A stretch of DNA of 10,269 bases from Clostridiales bacterium (GTDB taxonomy: Bacteria > Bacillota > Clostridia > Christensenellales > CAG-138), in the NCBI GenBank assembly GCA_012511925.1, contig JAAZFD010000350.1, forward strand, positions 1 to 10,269, in the 5' to 3' direction. Below the pieces are notes generated by a model. It saw nothing but the letters and a program-made list of their open reading frames with translations, was not told the origin of the DNA and ran no database searches. Both the position numbers and the translations under genes were made by a program. How positions within the stretch are numbered: the stretch's first letter is position 1; every line of letters starts with the position of its first letter. Below, piece by piece: positions 1 to 6,775 of this stretch.

Positions 1-3000
1 GGTTACAACAACAGAGTAATATATATTGGTTTTTGATATATCAACAAAAACATTGTTGTTCCCAATATTGTATTCATTTACATCGCTGGTTACAGAAAGG
101 CACATAGTTGTCTCCTGCCCAGTTAGGAAAGCGTTAATAATGTCATTATCGATTCTAATTACGGCTGAATCCCCGGGCTGCAACTCGTTAATAGTGTATA
201 AAGAAATACCGTCGGTACTTTCATCGCCTACTTTGAGTATTAAATCGCCGCCCGTTGGAATAAATCTGCAATTCCTGACGGTAACAAGCAGTAGGTTATT
301 ATTTTCGGAAACTAACTTTTCTACTTCTATTTCTAAATCTGCACATTCTAAGTCGAGCGAATGGGAGTTATCGACCATATTGCTGTCCGTATAAGAAGTA
401 GGTTCAATTTTTATGATGTATTTTCTTCCAGTAAACGCATTAGGAAGCGTGTAGTTAATCTGATATTGGGCACTTTGACCCGAAACGAGGTTTGCATCAA
501 TTTCTGTTACATAATCAGTTAATCCGCTTGCAGATACGGTTATCTTAATTCTATCAACATCGTAAATTCCGTTATTAGCTACAATTATGTCAACAGGAAT
601 CAGTTCGGCGGGCATGGCATCATCATAGTCAAACTCAACCGCTTCCAAAGAAATGTCGCATGTCGGAACAAAGTTCATAGTGCATAAATCTGACTTCAAG
701 TCCATATTCCCCTCACTCATAGTTACATCCGAACGGGTAAAAACCAATGTCATGTTGTTTTTACTATCGTATGTTGCGTTCGCATACTTAACATAACCTT
801 CGTTGTCGGTAATTTTCACCGAGTTGCTCCATGTTTTTGTTTCGTTGTTATATGAGCGCAAGTAAAATGCACTGCTATTTTCTGAATTAGCCATAAAGAT
901 GAGGCAGGTATTCGCTCCGTTTGAAACAAGTGAATAGTCGCCGCCTATAGCGAAGTCATCATCAACATCAATTTTTTGTGTACTACTGCAATCGAATGTA
1001 TATTTTAGCGTATTATCAGATATATAGCACAATGCGTTTTGACCGCCTATTACATTGAATGATGCGTTTGCCTTCACCTCTTCACCATCATCAATAGAAA
1101 CTGGGTTTGTGCCCAACTTCCCACAATATAGAGCAGTGTCATTAGTGGTATTGACCAAGTCGCCGTCTTTGTCGGTTGTGAATGCAATCGAAATATCGCC
1201 ATTCACAATTCCAATATCTAACGATAATGCCTGTGTATCAATCGTGGTAAAGGTCTGCTCTGCACCATTATCTATCGAATACATAATGGTGTTAGGTCCA
1301 GCAAACATATCGTTGTTAGCACTTCTGCTCCATGTGATGTATGGAATACCGTTAGATACATGTATTTGAGGCTGCATATCAAGAACGCTATTATCAGTGA
1401 TATTTTTAGCATCAACAAATGTATTTGTTTCGTTATCAAATTTTGCGAATGCTACTTCGCTTGCAGCGCATAGTTGCTCGATAGTAACATTCTCATTGAA
1501 TATAGCATTCATATTTTGCCATGTAACGAATATGTTTTCGCCATCTGTCGCAAGTTGCGGATAAAAGTCTGCTGTGCCGTCATTGTAAACATACTTTGGC
1601 TCTGACCACGTACCATTGCTTTCGCAAACCGAATACATCAACGCTATGTGATTACCTGTACTGCGTGAACCATCGTCTGCAAGATATACAAGTATGTTTT
1701 TGTCTCCGACAGAAACAAGTTTTGGCTGTGCTTCCGTGTATATGTCGCTTTGAAGCGTTTGAATGGTGTTATCCGCAGCACTTTTTGTAAACCCTTTCCA
1801 ACCCGATTGTGTTTTTAGATAATCACGCGGAATTAGTGAATACTCTGAAGTATCATAGGGGTTACCCATCTTGTTTCCGTAGGTATAAATCTTCGGGTCG
1901 CTTTTATTAAAGTAATCCTCCCAAATAGTGTGGCTTCCAGACCAGAGCGGCCATGTGTTCTCAAGGAACAACACTGTACCCTTAAAGCCAAACTCGCCCT
2001 CGACCATAACCCTTGCATAATCGGTATCGGTACTATACTCAAAGCCAGCTCCGACACTCCCATAAACCGATAAGTCGAAAATTTCAGCTACACCAACCCC
2101 TATGCTTGCCTTAAGTTCGCCTTCAATCTCAAACTCGCCTTCAAGTCTTAAAGGAGAAAATTGCATTTGAAAGGTTGTCTCGAGCTTCGCACTTACTGCT
2201 ACTGATCCTGTTACAGGTATCACCCCAATCACCCATTGCCAGGAGTTCTTGACTTTAATTTTAAATGCCAATACTACTTCGCCGCCGACAAAAGCAAAAT
2301 TGCCACCCTCATCTATCTTACCTTCTGCATATCCAAATATATTGAGTTTCGGCTTTGCTTCCCAACCAAATGAAACTGTGCCTGATACTGCATCTAAACA
2401 AGCTTCCAACCCTTTATCAATCTTGCGGTTAATGGTGCTGAGTTTTAATTTCTTAAACAGTGAGTCGCCATCAACATTAAAAAGATTTTTTGTACCAAAC
2501 CCAATTTTTACTGAACAATCATCGTCGATTTCAAACTCTACAGGGCAATAACCTAAGTCAATTTCAAACTCTCGCCCTCCTAAAAAGGTAGTGCCATCTG
2601 GATAAGTAAACTTTACTTTCCCATCCATTATTTTTAATGATGTTTCATCTGCAATATTACCCATAGTGTTATATGTTGATAAATAGGTTCGTACTGCCTT
2701 TCCAATACGACCGTCTTTATAAACAATGCGTACCCAAACATTTTCATATGGTTTAATGTCATTAGAGGATAGTGCAAATTCATTATTTGTACTATCTTTT
2801 ATTGTTGAGCCGCCTTGTAAAAGCTGATATTTTGAAATTGTAGAAGGTGCGGAACGAGTTGAAATTTTTATTTTCAAAGAAGCGTTTATGTTTGCCTTAA
2901 ACTTAACGCTATGATTCAAAATGTCCTTGCCATTGCATGTAACAGACAATGCTTCCTGTTCGCCGGCAGGAACTCCTTCTACTAACTTTTGAATGCTAAT

Positions 3001-4443
3001 GGTTGCATAAGTACCCCTTTTCAGTTCCATGTTAGAATACGCACCGACATAACCGGTTTTGGTAACCTCAATATTGTACTTGCCATTTGGTAAATTGGGG
3101 AATTCCGCTAAGCCTTTTTTAGTTTTTACAGAAAAAAAGCCATATTGCGTGGAGCTAATACTTACCGTAGCATCATCAATGGGGTTAAGTGTATCTTTAT
3201 CCGCAACAAAAATATAGGCGTTATTGGCTGATAAAGCATCAGATGGCACAGTACATGAACACCAGCCGGTTATTTCTATTGGTACATCGCTGCTTGTAGT
3301 GCTACCGTTGCCAAGCTGACCATCCCAGTTATATCCCCAAGTCCACAGTGAGCCGTCAGTTTTAATTGCCATACTGTGAGCGTTACCTGCTGAAATATAT
3401 GCAACATTCTCCATAATCTTTATGGGGGTAGTGCTGCCGGTGTTGCCGTTGCCAAGCTGGCCAGTCCCGTTACTTCCCCAGGTCCACAATGAGCCGTCAG
3501 TTTTAATTACCATGCTGTGCCAACTGCCTGCTGAAATATATGCAACACTATTCATTATCTTTATAGGTATATGGCTATCAGTAGTGCTTCCGTTACCAAG
3601 CTGACCATACTTGTTATTCCCCCAAACCCACAATGAGCCGTCAGTTTTTATTGCTATGCTGTGTTCTCCTGCCGAAATATGTGCAACATTATCCATAATC
3701 TTAATGGGTGTACGGCTGTAAGTAGTGCTACCGTTTCCAAGCTGACCACAATCGTTACTTCCCCAGGTCCACAATGAGCCATCTGTTTTAATTGCCATGC
3801 TGTGATTCCCGCCCGCTGAATCGTACACAACATTATCCATAATCTTTTTGGGGATCTTGCTACTTGTAGTGCTGCCGCTGCTGCCCTTGCCAAGATGTCC
3901 AGCCCCATTAAATCCCCAGGTCCACAATGAGCCGTCTGTTTTAATTGCCATGCTGTGGTATTGGCCCGCAGAAACATACGCAACATTATCCATGACTTTT
4001 ATGGGTATATTACTATTAGTATTGTTACCAGAGCCAAGCTGACCATAACCATCACGTCCCCAAGCCCATAAGCTGCCATCAGTTTTTATTGCCATGCTAT
4101 GATAGCCTCCTGCCGAAATATGGGTAACATTATCCATAATTTTTATGGGAATACTACTATTAGCATTGTTACCATTACCAAGCTGACCATAATCGTTACT
4201 TCCCCAAGTCCACAATGTGCCGTCTGTTTTAATTGCCATACTGTGGTAGATGCCAGCTGAAATTTTACCTGCACTTTTATTAGTTGCTTTTATTTCGGTA
4301 GGATTTATAAGCGAATTGTCTTCAAAATAAAGTGTATCATTGTTATTGCTTAACAGGCTTTTGGTTAACTCCTTAGCCTGCGCTAATGGCAATGCCGTAA
4401 CAAGCATTAGTATTGCAATAACTAAACATAGCTTTCGTTTCAT
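1..4443 (-). CDS. Large secreted protein with seven RCC1 repeats, second propeller-like region and CARDB-like domains (3' end outside window)
   Basis: Starting from ATG at 4443, the frame has 1481 codons without a stop and leaves the window at base 1, so the C-terminus is missing. A good AAGGAG (4457-4452) lies 8 bases before the ATG. Residues 1-23 form a signal peptide (MKRK, a hydrophobic core, then ALPLAQA and probable cleavage), so the product is exported. Residues 62-393 hold seven RCC1 repeats with the pattern HSMAIKTDGSLWTWG...GQLGNG; their His residues are at 67, 115, 163, 214, 261, 309 and 356, enough for a full seven-bladed propeller. Residues about 405-488 resemble a carboxypeptidase-regulatory-like beta sandwich. 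Residues about 610-860 are beta-rich with alternating hydrophobic and Gly residues. Residues about 895-1240 resemble a sialidase/BNR-type propeller. From about 1259 there are two CARDB-like Ig domains. No catalytic motif is evident. I infer a surface or adhesive role; substrate and partner are unknown. Confidence 0.9.
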   Translation of the reverse strand, partial: MKRKLCLVIAILMLVTALPLAQAKELTKSLLSNNNDTLYFEDNSLINPTEIKATNKSAGKISAGIYHSMAIKTDGTLWTWGSNDYGQLGNGNNANSSIPIKIMDNVTHISAGGYHSMAIKTDGSLWAWGRDGYGQLGSGNNTNSNIPIKVMDNVAYVSAGQYHSMAIKTDGSLWTWGFNGAGHLGKGSSGSTTSSKIPKKIMDNVVYDSAGGNHSMAIKTDGSLWTWGSNDCGQLGNGSTTYSRTPIKIMDNVAHISAGEHSIAIKTDGSLWVWGNNKYGQLGNGSTTDSHIPIKIMNSVAYISAGSWHSMVIKTDGSLWTWGSNGTGQLGNGNTGSTTPIKIMENVAYISAGNAHSMAIKTDGSLWTWGYNWDGQLGNGSTTSSDVPIEITGWCSCTVPSDALSANNAYIFVADKDTLNPIDDATVSISSTQYGFFSVKTKKGLAEFPNLPNGKYNIEVTKTGYVGAYSNMELKRGTYATISIQKLVEGVPAGEQEALSVTCNGKDILNHSVKFKANINASLKIKISTRSAPSTISKYQLLQGGSTIKDSTNNEFALSSNDIKPYENVWVRIVYKDGRIGKAVRTYLSTYNTMGNIADETSLKIMDGKVKFTYPDGTTFLGGREFEIDLGYCPVEFEIDDDCSVKIGFGTKNLFNVDGDSLFKKLKLSTINRKIDKGLEACLDAVSGTVSFGWEAKPKLNIFGYAEGKIDEGGNFAFVGGEVVLAFKIKVKNSWQWVIGVIPVTGSVAVSAKLETTFQMQFSPLRLEGEFEIEGELKASIGVGVAEIFDLSVYGSVGAGFEYSTDTDYARVMVEGEFGFKGTVLFLENTWPLWSGSHTIWEDYFNKSDPKIYTYGNKMGNPYDTSEYSLIPRDYLKTQSGWKGFTKSAADNTIQTLQSDIYTEAQPKLVSVGDKNILVYLADDGSRSTGNHIALMYSVCESNGTWSEPKYVYNDGTADFYPQLATDGENIFVTWQNMNAIFNENVTIEQLCAASEVAFAKFDNETNTFVDAKNITDNSVLDMQPQIHVSNGIPYITWSRSANNDMFAGPNTIMYSIDNGAEQTFTTIDTQALSLDIGIVNGDISIAFTTDKDGDLVNTTNDTALYCGKLGTNPVSIDDGEEVKANASFNVIGGQNALCYISDNTLKYTFDCSSTQKIDVDDDFAIGGDYSLVSNGANTCLIFMANSENSSAFYLRSYNNETKTWSNSVKITDNEGYVKYANATYDSKNNMTLVFTRSDVTMSEGNMDLKSDLCTMNFVPTCDISLEAVEFDYDDAMPAELIPVDIIVANNGIYDVDRIKITVSASGLTDYVTEIDANLVSGQSAQYQINYTLPNAFTGRKYIIKIEPTSYTDSNMVDNSHSLDLECADLEIEVEKLVSENNNLLLVTVRNCRFIPTGGDLILKVGDESTDGISLYTINELQPGDSAVIRIDNDIINAFLTGQETTMCLSVTSDVNEYNIGNNNVFVDISKTNIYYSVVVT
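3265..4260 (-). repeat. Seven tandem RCC1 repeats within the surface-protein gene
   Basis: The DNA repeats with a period of mostly 141-144 bases (47-48 codons); one unit is 153 because of a Gly/Ser/Thr-rich insertion in repeat 3. Segments encoding AIKTDGSLW and IMDNVAYISAG are almost unchanged between copies even at silent positions. This suggests recent duplication or ongoing gene conversion, and the tract is a likely site for copy-number change or mis-assembly. Confidence 0.9.
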
Positions 4444-4516
4444 GGTATAAACTCCTTATTGTTTGATATTGTGCATTTAGCAAAATAGATAACGCAAAAA
4501 TGCAATCACTTTTTAA

Positions 4517-4545
4517 ATAATAACATTGAAAGTTTAAATTGGCAA
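4517..4545 (-). promoter_or_regulatory. Sigma-A-type promoter for the RCC1 surface-protein gene
   Basis: On the minus strand the -35 box is TTGCCA (4545-4540, 5 of 6 consensus), followed by a 17-base spacer and a -10 box TATTAT (4522-4517, 5 of 6). An extended -10 TG lies one base upstream of the -10 box. The expected start is near 4510, giving a leader of about 67 bases before ATG 4443. No operator or riboswitch fold was recognised in that leader. Confidence 0.6.
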
Positions 4546-4649
4546 GCAAAAATTTTAATATTTTATTGTGTCTAAAGGCAAAATGATATAGAAATCTACC
4601 AGTACGCGCACACCCCCCGATCTGTGGGTACCAATTAGACAAGCTTTAA

Positions 4650-4781
4650 GAGGTACAAAATGAACACTACCGAGCAACTACAAACGAGTTCGAGCTCGTA
4701 AGAGGGTTAGTCGATAGGGTAGTGGTAAGCGGTGCGGGGTATGTAGTGGAGTTTAGGTTGGGGGTGCAGGTGGAGGGATAA
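4650..4781 (+). pseudogene. Fragment resembling the C-terminus of a large serine recombinase
   Basis: One frame is open for 43 codons between a TAA at 4647-4649 and TAA TAG at 4779-4784, and it has no start codon or ribosome binding site of its own. Its last 30 or so residues contain FELVRGLVDRVVV, then YVVEFRLGVQVEG and the stop. This resembles the usual end of large serine recombinases from Firmicutes (an LVR.LV.KV.V segment, then a short strand like VEFKSG, then the C-terminus). The segment is richer in G, with GTG, GGG and GAG codons, than the AT-rich sequence on either side, which fits foreign origin. I infer the tail of a decayed or deleted mobile element. The match is short and made from memory, so it could be chance. 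Confidence 0.4.
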
Positions 4782-4818
4782 TAGTTTAACATAACTTTCA
4801 TATAAATGCTTTTTATAC

Positions 4819-4847
4819 TTGTTTACCAACTCAACTTGTGATAAAAT
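4819..4847 (+). promoter_or_regulatory. Candidate promoter for the cas operon
   Basis: TTGTTT (4819-4824), a 17-base spacer, then TAAAAT (4842-4847) preceded by an extended -10 TG. Transcription would start near 4854 and give a cas9 leader of about 250 bases running antisense through the whole tracrRNA gene. A second candidate with weaker boxes is TTGCAC (4978-4983), 17 bases, TATTAC (5001-5006), starting near 5013. The sequence does not decide between them. Confidence 0.3.
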
Positions 4848-4946
4848 ACACCCATATTCTTCATTATTTGACATCAATGAATACAACTTAGTGTTCATTT
4901 AATAGGGGAGAACAGTGAAAAGCTCGATACATGCATTAAATTAGGC

Positions 4947-4972
4947 AAAAAACAAGTCTGCCGAAACAGACT
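4947..4972 (-). terminator. Rho-independent terminator of tracrRNA
   Basis: On the minus strand AGTCTG, a TTTCGG loop and CAGACT form a perfect 6-bp stem, followed two bases later by six T residues. The hairpin also serves as the last tracrRNA stem-loop. Its orientation fixes the strand of the RNA. Confidence 0.85.
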
Positions 4973-5030
4973 GTAGGTTGCACACAATGTGCAGAACGGA
5001 TATTACCCCGAACGATTTGAATAAATTTTT

Positions 5031-5066
5031 ATTTGAACTTCGTAGTGTAATTATAGGGGAGTCAAC
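5031..5066 (-). repeat. 36-nt tracrRNA anti-repeat (degenerate CRISPR repeat)
   Basis: Read on the plus strand, this begins ATTTGAACTTCGTAGTG and ends GGGGAGTCAAC. That matches the general form of 36-nt type II-A repeats (start GTTTGA, middle GTAGTGTAATT, end AGTCAAAC). The extra bases between TTTGA and GTAGTG would form the bulge typical of repeat:anti-repeat duplexes. No second copy occurs in the window, so this is not an array. It predicts that the missing array has repeats close to this sequence. Confidence 0.75.
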
Positions 5067-5071
5067 CCTAT
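5053..5071. promoter_or_regulatory. Perfect inverted repeat in the shared tracrRNA/cas9 leader
   Basis: ATAGGG, a 7-base loop (GAGTCAA) and CCCTAT form a perfect 6-bp dyad 37 bases before the cas9 ATG. It also lies at the 5' end of the tracrRNA, inside the upper anti-repeat. It could fold in either RNA or be a DNA-binding site. No function can be assigned from sequence alone. Confidence 0.35.
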
Positions 5072-5077
5072 GAATAT

Positions 5078-5106
5078 AGATTATCACATAATAGGAGAAA
5101 TGTCAA
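5078..5106 (-). promoter_or_regulatory. tracrRNA promoter overlapping the cas9 translation start region
   Basis: The -35 box is a perfect TTGACA (5106-5101), ending one base before the cas9 ATG at 5108. Two -10 registers are possible. GATAAT (5085-5080) matches 5 of 6 with an extended TG but has a short 15-base spacer. TAATCT (5083-5078) has a 17-base spacer and also an upstream TG, but matches only 3 of 6. Either puts the start near 5073-5070, just upstream of the anti-repeat. Confidence 0.6.
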
Positions 5107-5107
5107 C

Positions 5108-6775
5108 ATGAAAAAAGAATTTTTTTTAGGTCTTGATATTGGAAGCAATTCAGTTGGTTACGCAGTGACAGATTTAGACTATGAAGTGCTGAAATTCAAT
5201 AAAAAGGCCATGTGGGGAGTCCATCTCTTTGATGAAGGTTCCCAAAGTGCAAAACGCAGAGTTTTTCGTTCTGCAAGACGGCGACTCATGCGAAAAAAAC
5301 AACGAATTCAACTTGCCCGTGAGTTGTTCGCAAAGGAAATTACTAAGGTTGACGAGAATTTTTTCAAGAGACTCGACGAAAGTGCATTGATTAGAGATGA
5401 TAAAACACATGGTAGTGGGAATTCGCTGTTTGCTGATGCAGGATTAACCGACAAAGACTATCACAAATCCTTCCCTACAATTCATCATTTGATAATGTAC
5501 CTAATCAACTCTAACAAAAAAGAGGATATACGCCTCGTTTATCTTGCGGCTGCATATATGCTTTCCCACAGAGGCCACTTTTTAATCGAAGTCGAAAAAG
5601 ATGACATCGGAAAAATTACTTCTTTTGATATTGTTTACTCAAGGTTTTTAAGCTATTTTGAGGAAAATGAAATTGATTCAAATTTGAGCAAAGCCATTAA
5701 AGATGAACTTGGTAATGCCATTAAGATGAAAGATGGAGTTATACAGAAGCAAAAGCGTATTGAGGCGATTGTGTTTCCTAAAATAAAAAAGATTGATGTA
5801 GGGGACAAAGCAATTATTAAGGCAATTTCCGGCGGAACTTTCAAACTATCCGACCTATACGATAAAAAAGCATACACAGAAATAGACATTAAGGATTTTA
5901 AACTTTCGATTGCCGATTTTGAAGAAAAAATTGAGGAACTAAGTGAAGTCTTAAATGAAGAAGAAATTCAACTGCTTGTTAGTCTAAAAGCGATTTATGA
6001 TTGGTCGGTTCTGATAGATATTTTAGAGGGGAATGAGTATATTTCCAATGCAAAAATTGCAATCTATGCTAAGCACAAGCAGGATTTGAAGTTACTAAAA
6101 TGTTTTATTAACAAATATGTACCAGACAAGTATTTTGAGGTTTTCAAGCAATCAAAAACGGGATTAAATAACTATACAGCTTATGTAAAAAACCATAAGT
6201 TAAAAAAGGTAGTTCCGGTAGATAAAAGTGAAAAAAAGAAAAAAGACGATAACTTTTGGAAATACATTCAATTGATATTCAAAGATGTAGAAGTTGATGC
6301 TGCTGATGAAAAAGATTTCAACGATATGAAATTGCGGCTTGAACAAAGCACATTCATGCCCAAGCAAGTAAGCACAGAGAACGGTGTCATTCCCTACCAG
6401 ATTATCAGACATCAACTAAAAGCCGTTTTAGTGAATGCTTCAAAGCACCATGCATTCCTTCTAGAAAAAGATGCCGATGGATTAACCGTAGTGGACAAGC
6501 TACTGTCGATTATTGAGTTCCGCATTCCCTACTATGTTGGACCTCTGAATGACTTTCATAAAAATAGTAAAAAGAATTCTTGGATAGAGAGAAAGGCTGA
6601 CGGCAAAATTTTACCTTGGAATTTCGAGGAAAAGGTTGACCTTGAAAAAAGCGAAGAAGCATTCATCAGACGAATGACTTGTATGTGCACTTATCTTCCA
6701 GGCGAAGATGTATTATGTAAAAATTCTTTGTTGTACTCAAAGTATATGGTTCTAAACGAGATAAATAACATTTAA
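5108..6775 (+). CDS. cas9: Cas9 N-terminal part (RuvC-I, bridge helix, most of the REC lobe), ends at premature TAA
   Basis: This part encodes 555 residues. Residues 7-22 are the RuvC-I motif LGLDIGSNSVGYAVTD with Asp10. Residues 46-76 are the arginine-rich bridge helix (KRRVFRSARRRLMRKKQR). The rest is the alpha-helical REC lobe, which holds the guide:target duplex; it includes YLAAAYMLSHRGHFLIE, a conserved Cas9 segment. The stop falls in a conserved stretch, NEINNI-stop-VNAIPIS, where S. pyogenes Cas9 has NELTKVKYV. The lost residue is therefore most simply a Lys (AAA to TAA, one base). Alone this part lacks HNH and RuvC-II/III and cannot cut DNA; whether it could still bind guide RNA is unknown. 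Confidence 0.9.
   Translation: MKKEFFLGLDIGSNSVGYAVTDLDYEVLKFNKKAMWGVHLFDEGSQSAKRRVFRSARRRLMRKKQRIQLARELFAKEITKVDENFFKRLDESALIRDDKTHGSGNSLFADAGLTDKDYHKSFPTIHHLIMYLINSNKKEDIRLVYLAAAYMLSHRGHFLIEVEKDDIGKITSFDIVYSRFLSYFEENEIDSNLSKAIKDELGNAIKMKDGVIQKQKRIEAIVFPKIKKIDVGDKAIIKAISGGTFKLSDLYDKKAYTEIDIKDFKLSIADFEEKIEELSEVLNEEEIQLLVSLKAIYDWSVLIDILEGNEYISNAKIAIYAKHKQDLKLLKCFINKYVPDKYFEVFKQSKTGLNNYTAYVKNHKLKKVVPVDKSEKKKKDDNFWKYIQLIFKDVEVDAADEKDFNDMKLRLEQSTFMPKQVSTENGVIPYQIIRHQLKAVLVNASKHHAFLLEKDADGLTVVDKLLSIIEFRIPYYVGPLNDFHKNSKKNSWIERKADGKILPWNFEEKVDLEKSEEAFIRRMTCMCTYLPGEDVLCKNSLLYSKYMVLNEINNI

Larger units (their letters stand above)
4947..5073 (-). ncRNA. tracrRNA of the type II CRISPR-Cas locus
   Basis: This is transcribed away from cas9, in the position tracrRNA often occupies in type II-A loci, and would be about 125 nt. 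In RNA order there is a 36-nt anti-repeat (5066-5031). Next comes an AU-rich linker around 5030-5011, with a possible small AAUAAA/UUUAUU hairpin. A nexus-like hairpin follows with stem CGGG/UCCG (4-bp stem including one G-U pair, about 5010-4997). Then there is a perfect 6-bp hairpin UGCACA/UGUGCA (4993-4979), and finally a terminator hairpin with a U tract. The anti-repeat carries ACACTACGAAGTTCAAAT, close to the lower stem of known type II-A tracrRNAs whose repeats begin GTTTGAGAGTAGTGTAA. Its role is to pair with crRNA repeats, allow RNase III processing and load Cas9. The exact 5' end is inferred from the promoter. Confidence 0.85.

Noticed and set aside
4660..4701. Short plus-strand ORF of 13 codons with an AGAGG upstream
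   Set aside because: It is very short, low in complexity (ends in four Ser), and overlaps the recombinase-like frame. A chance ORF is the simpler reading.
4707..4898. 63-codon minus-strand ORF from ATG 4898
   Set aside because: There is no ribosome binding site, no recognisable family, and its second half is antisense to the recombinase-like fragment. The first 40 residues look protein-like, so a truncated gene remnant cannot be fully excluded.
6773..6775. TAA read as a sense codon through an alternative genetic code
   Set aside because: No other in-frame TAA occurs in the 1481 codons of the surface-protein gene, in the rest of cas9, in cas1 or in the visible cas2. TAA is therefore not routinely used as a sense codon here.
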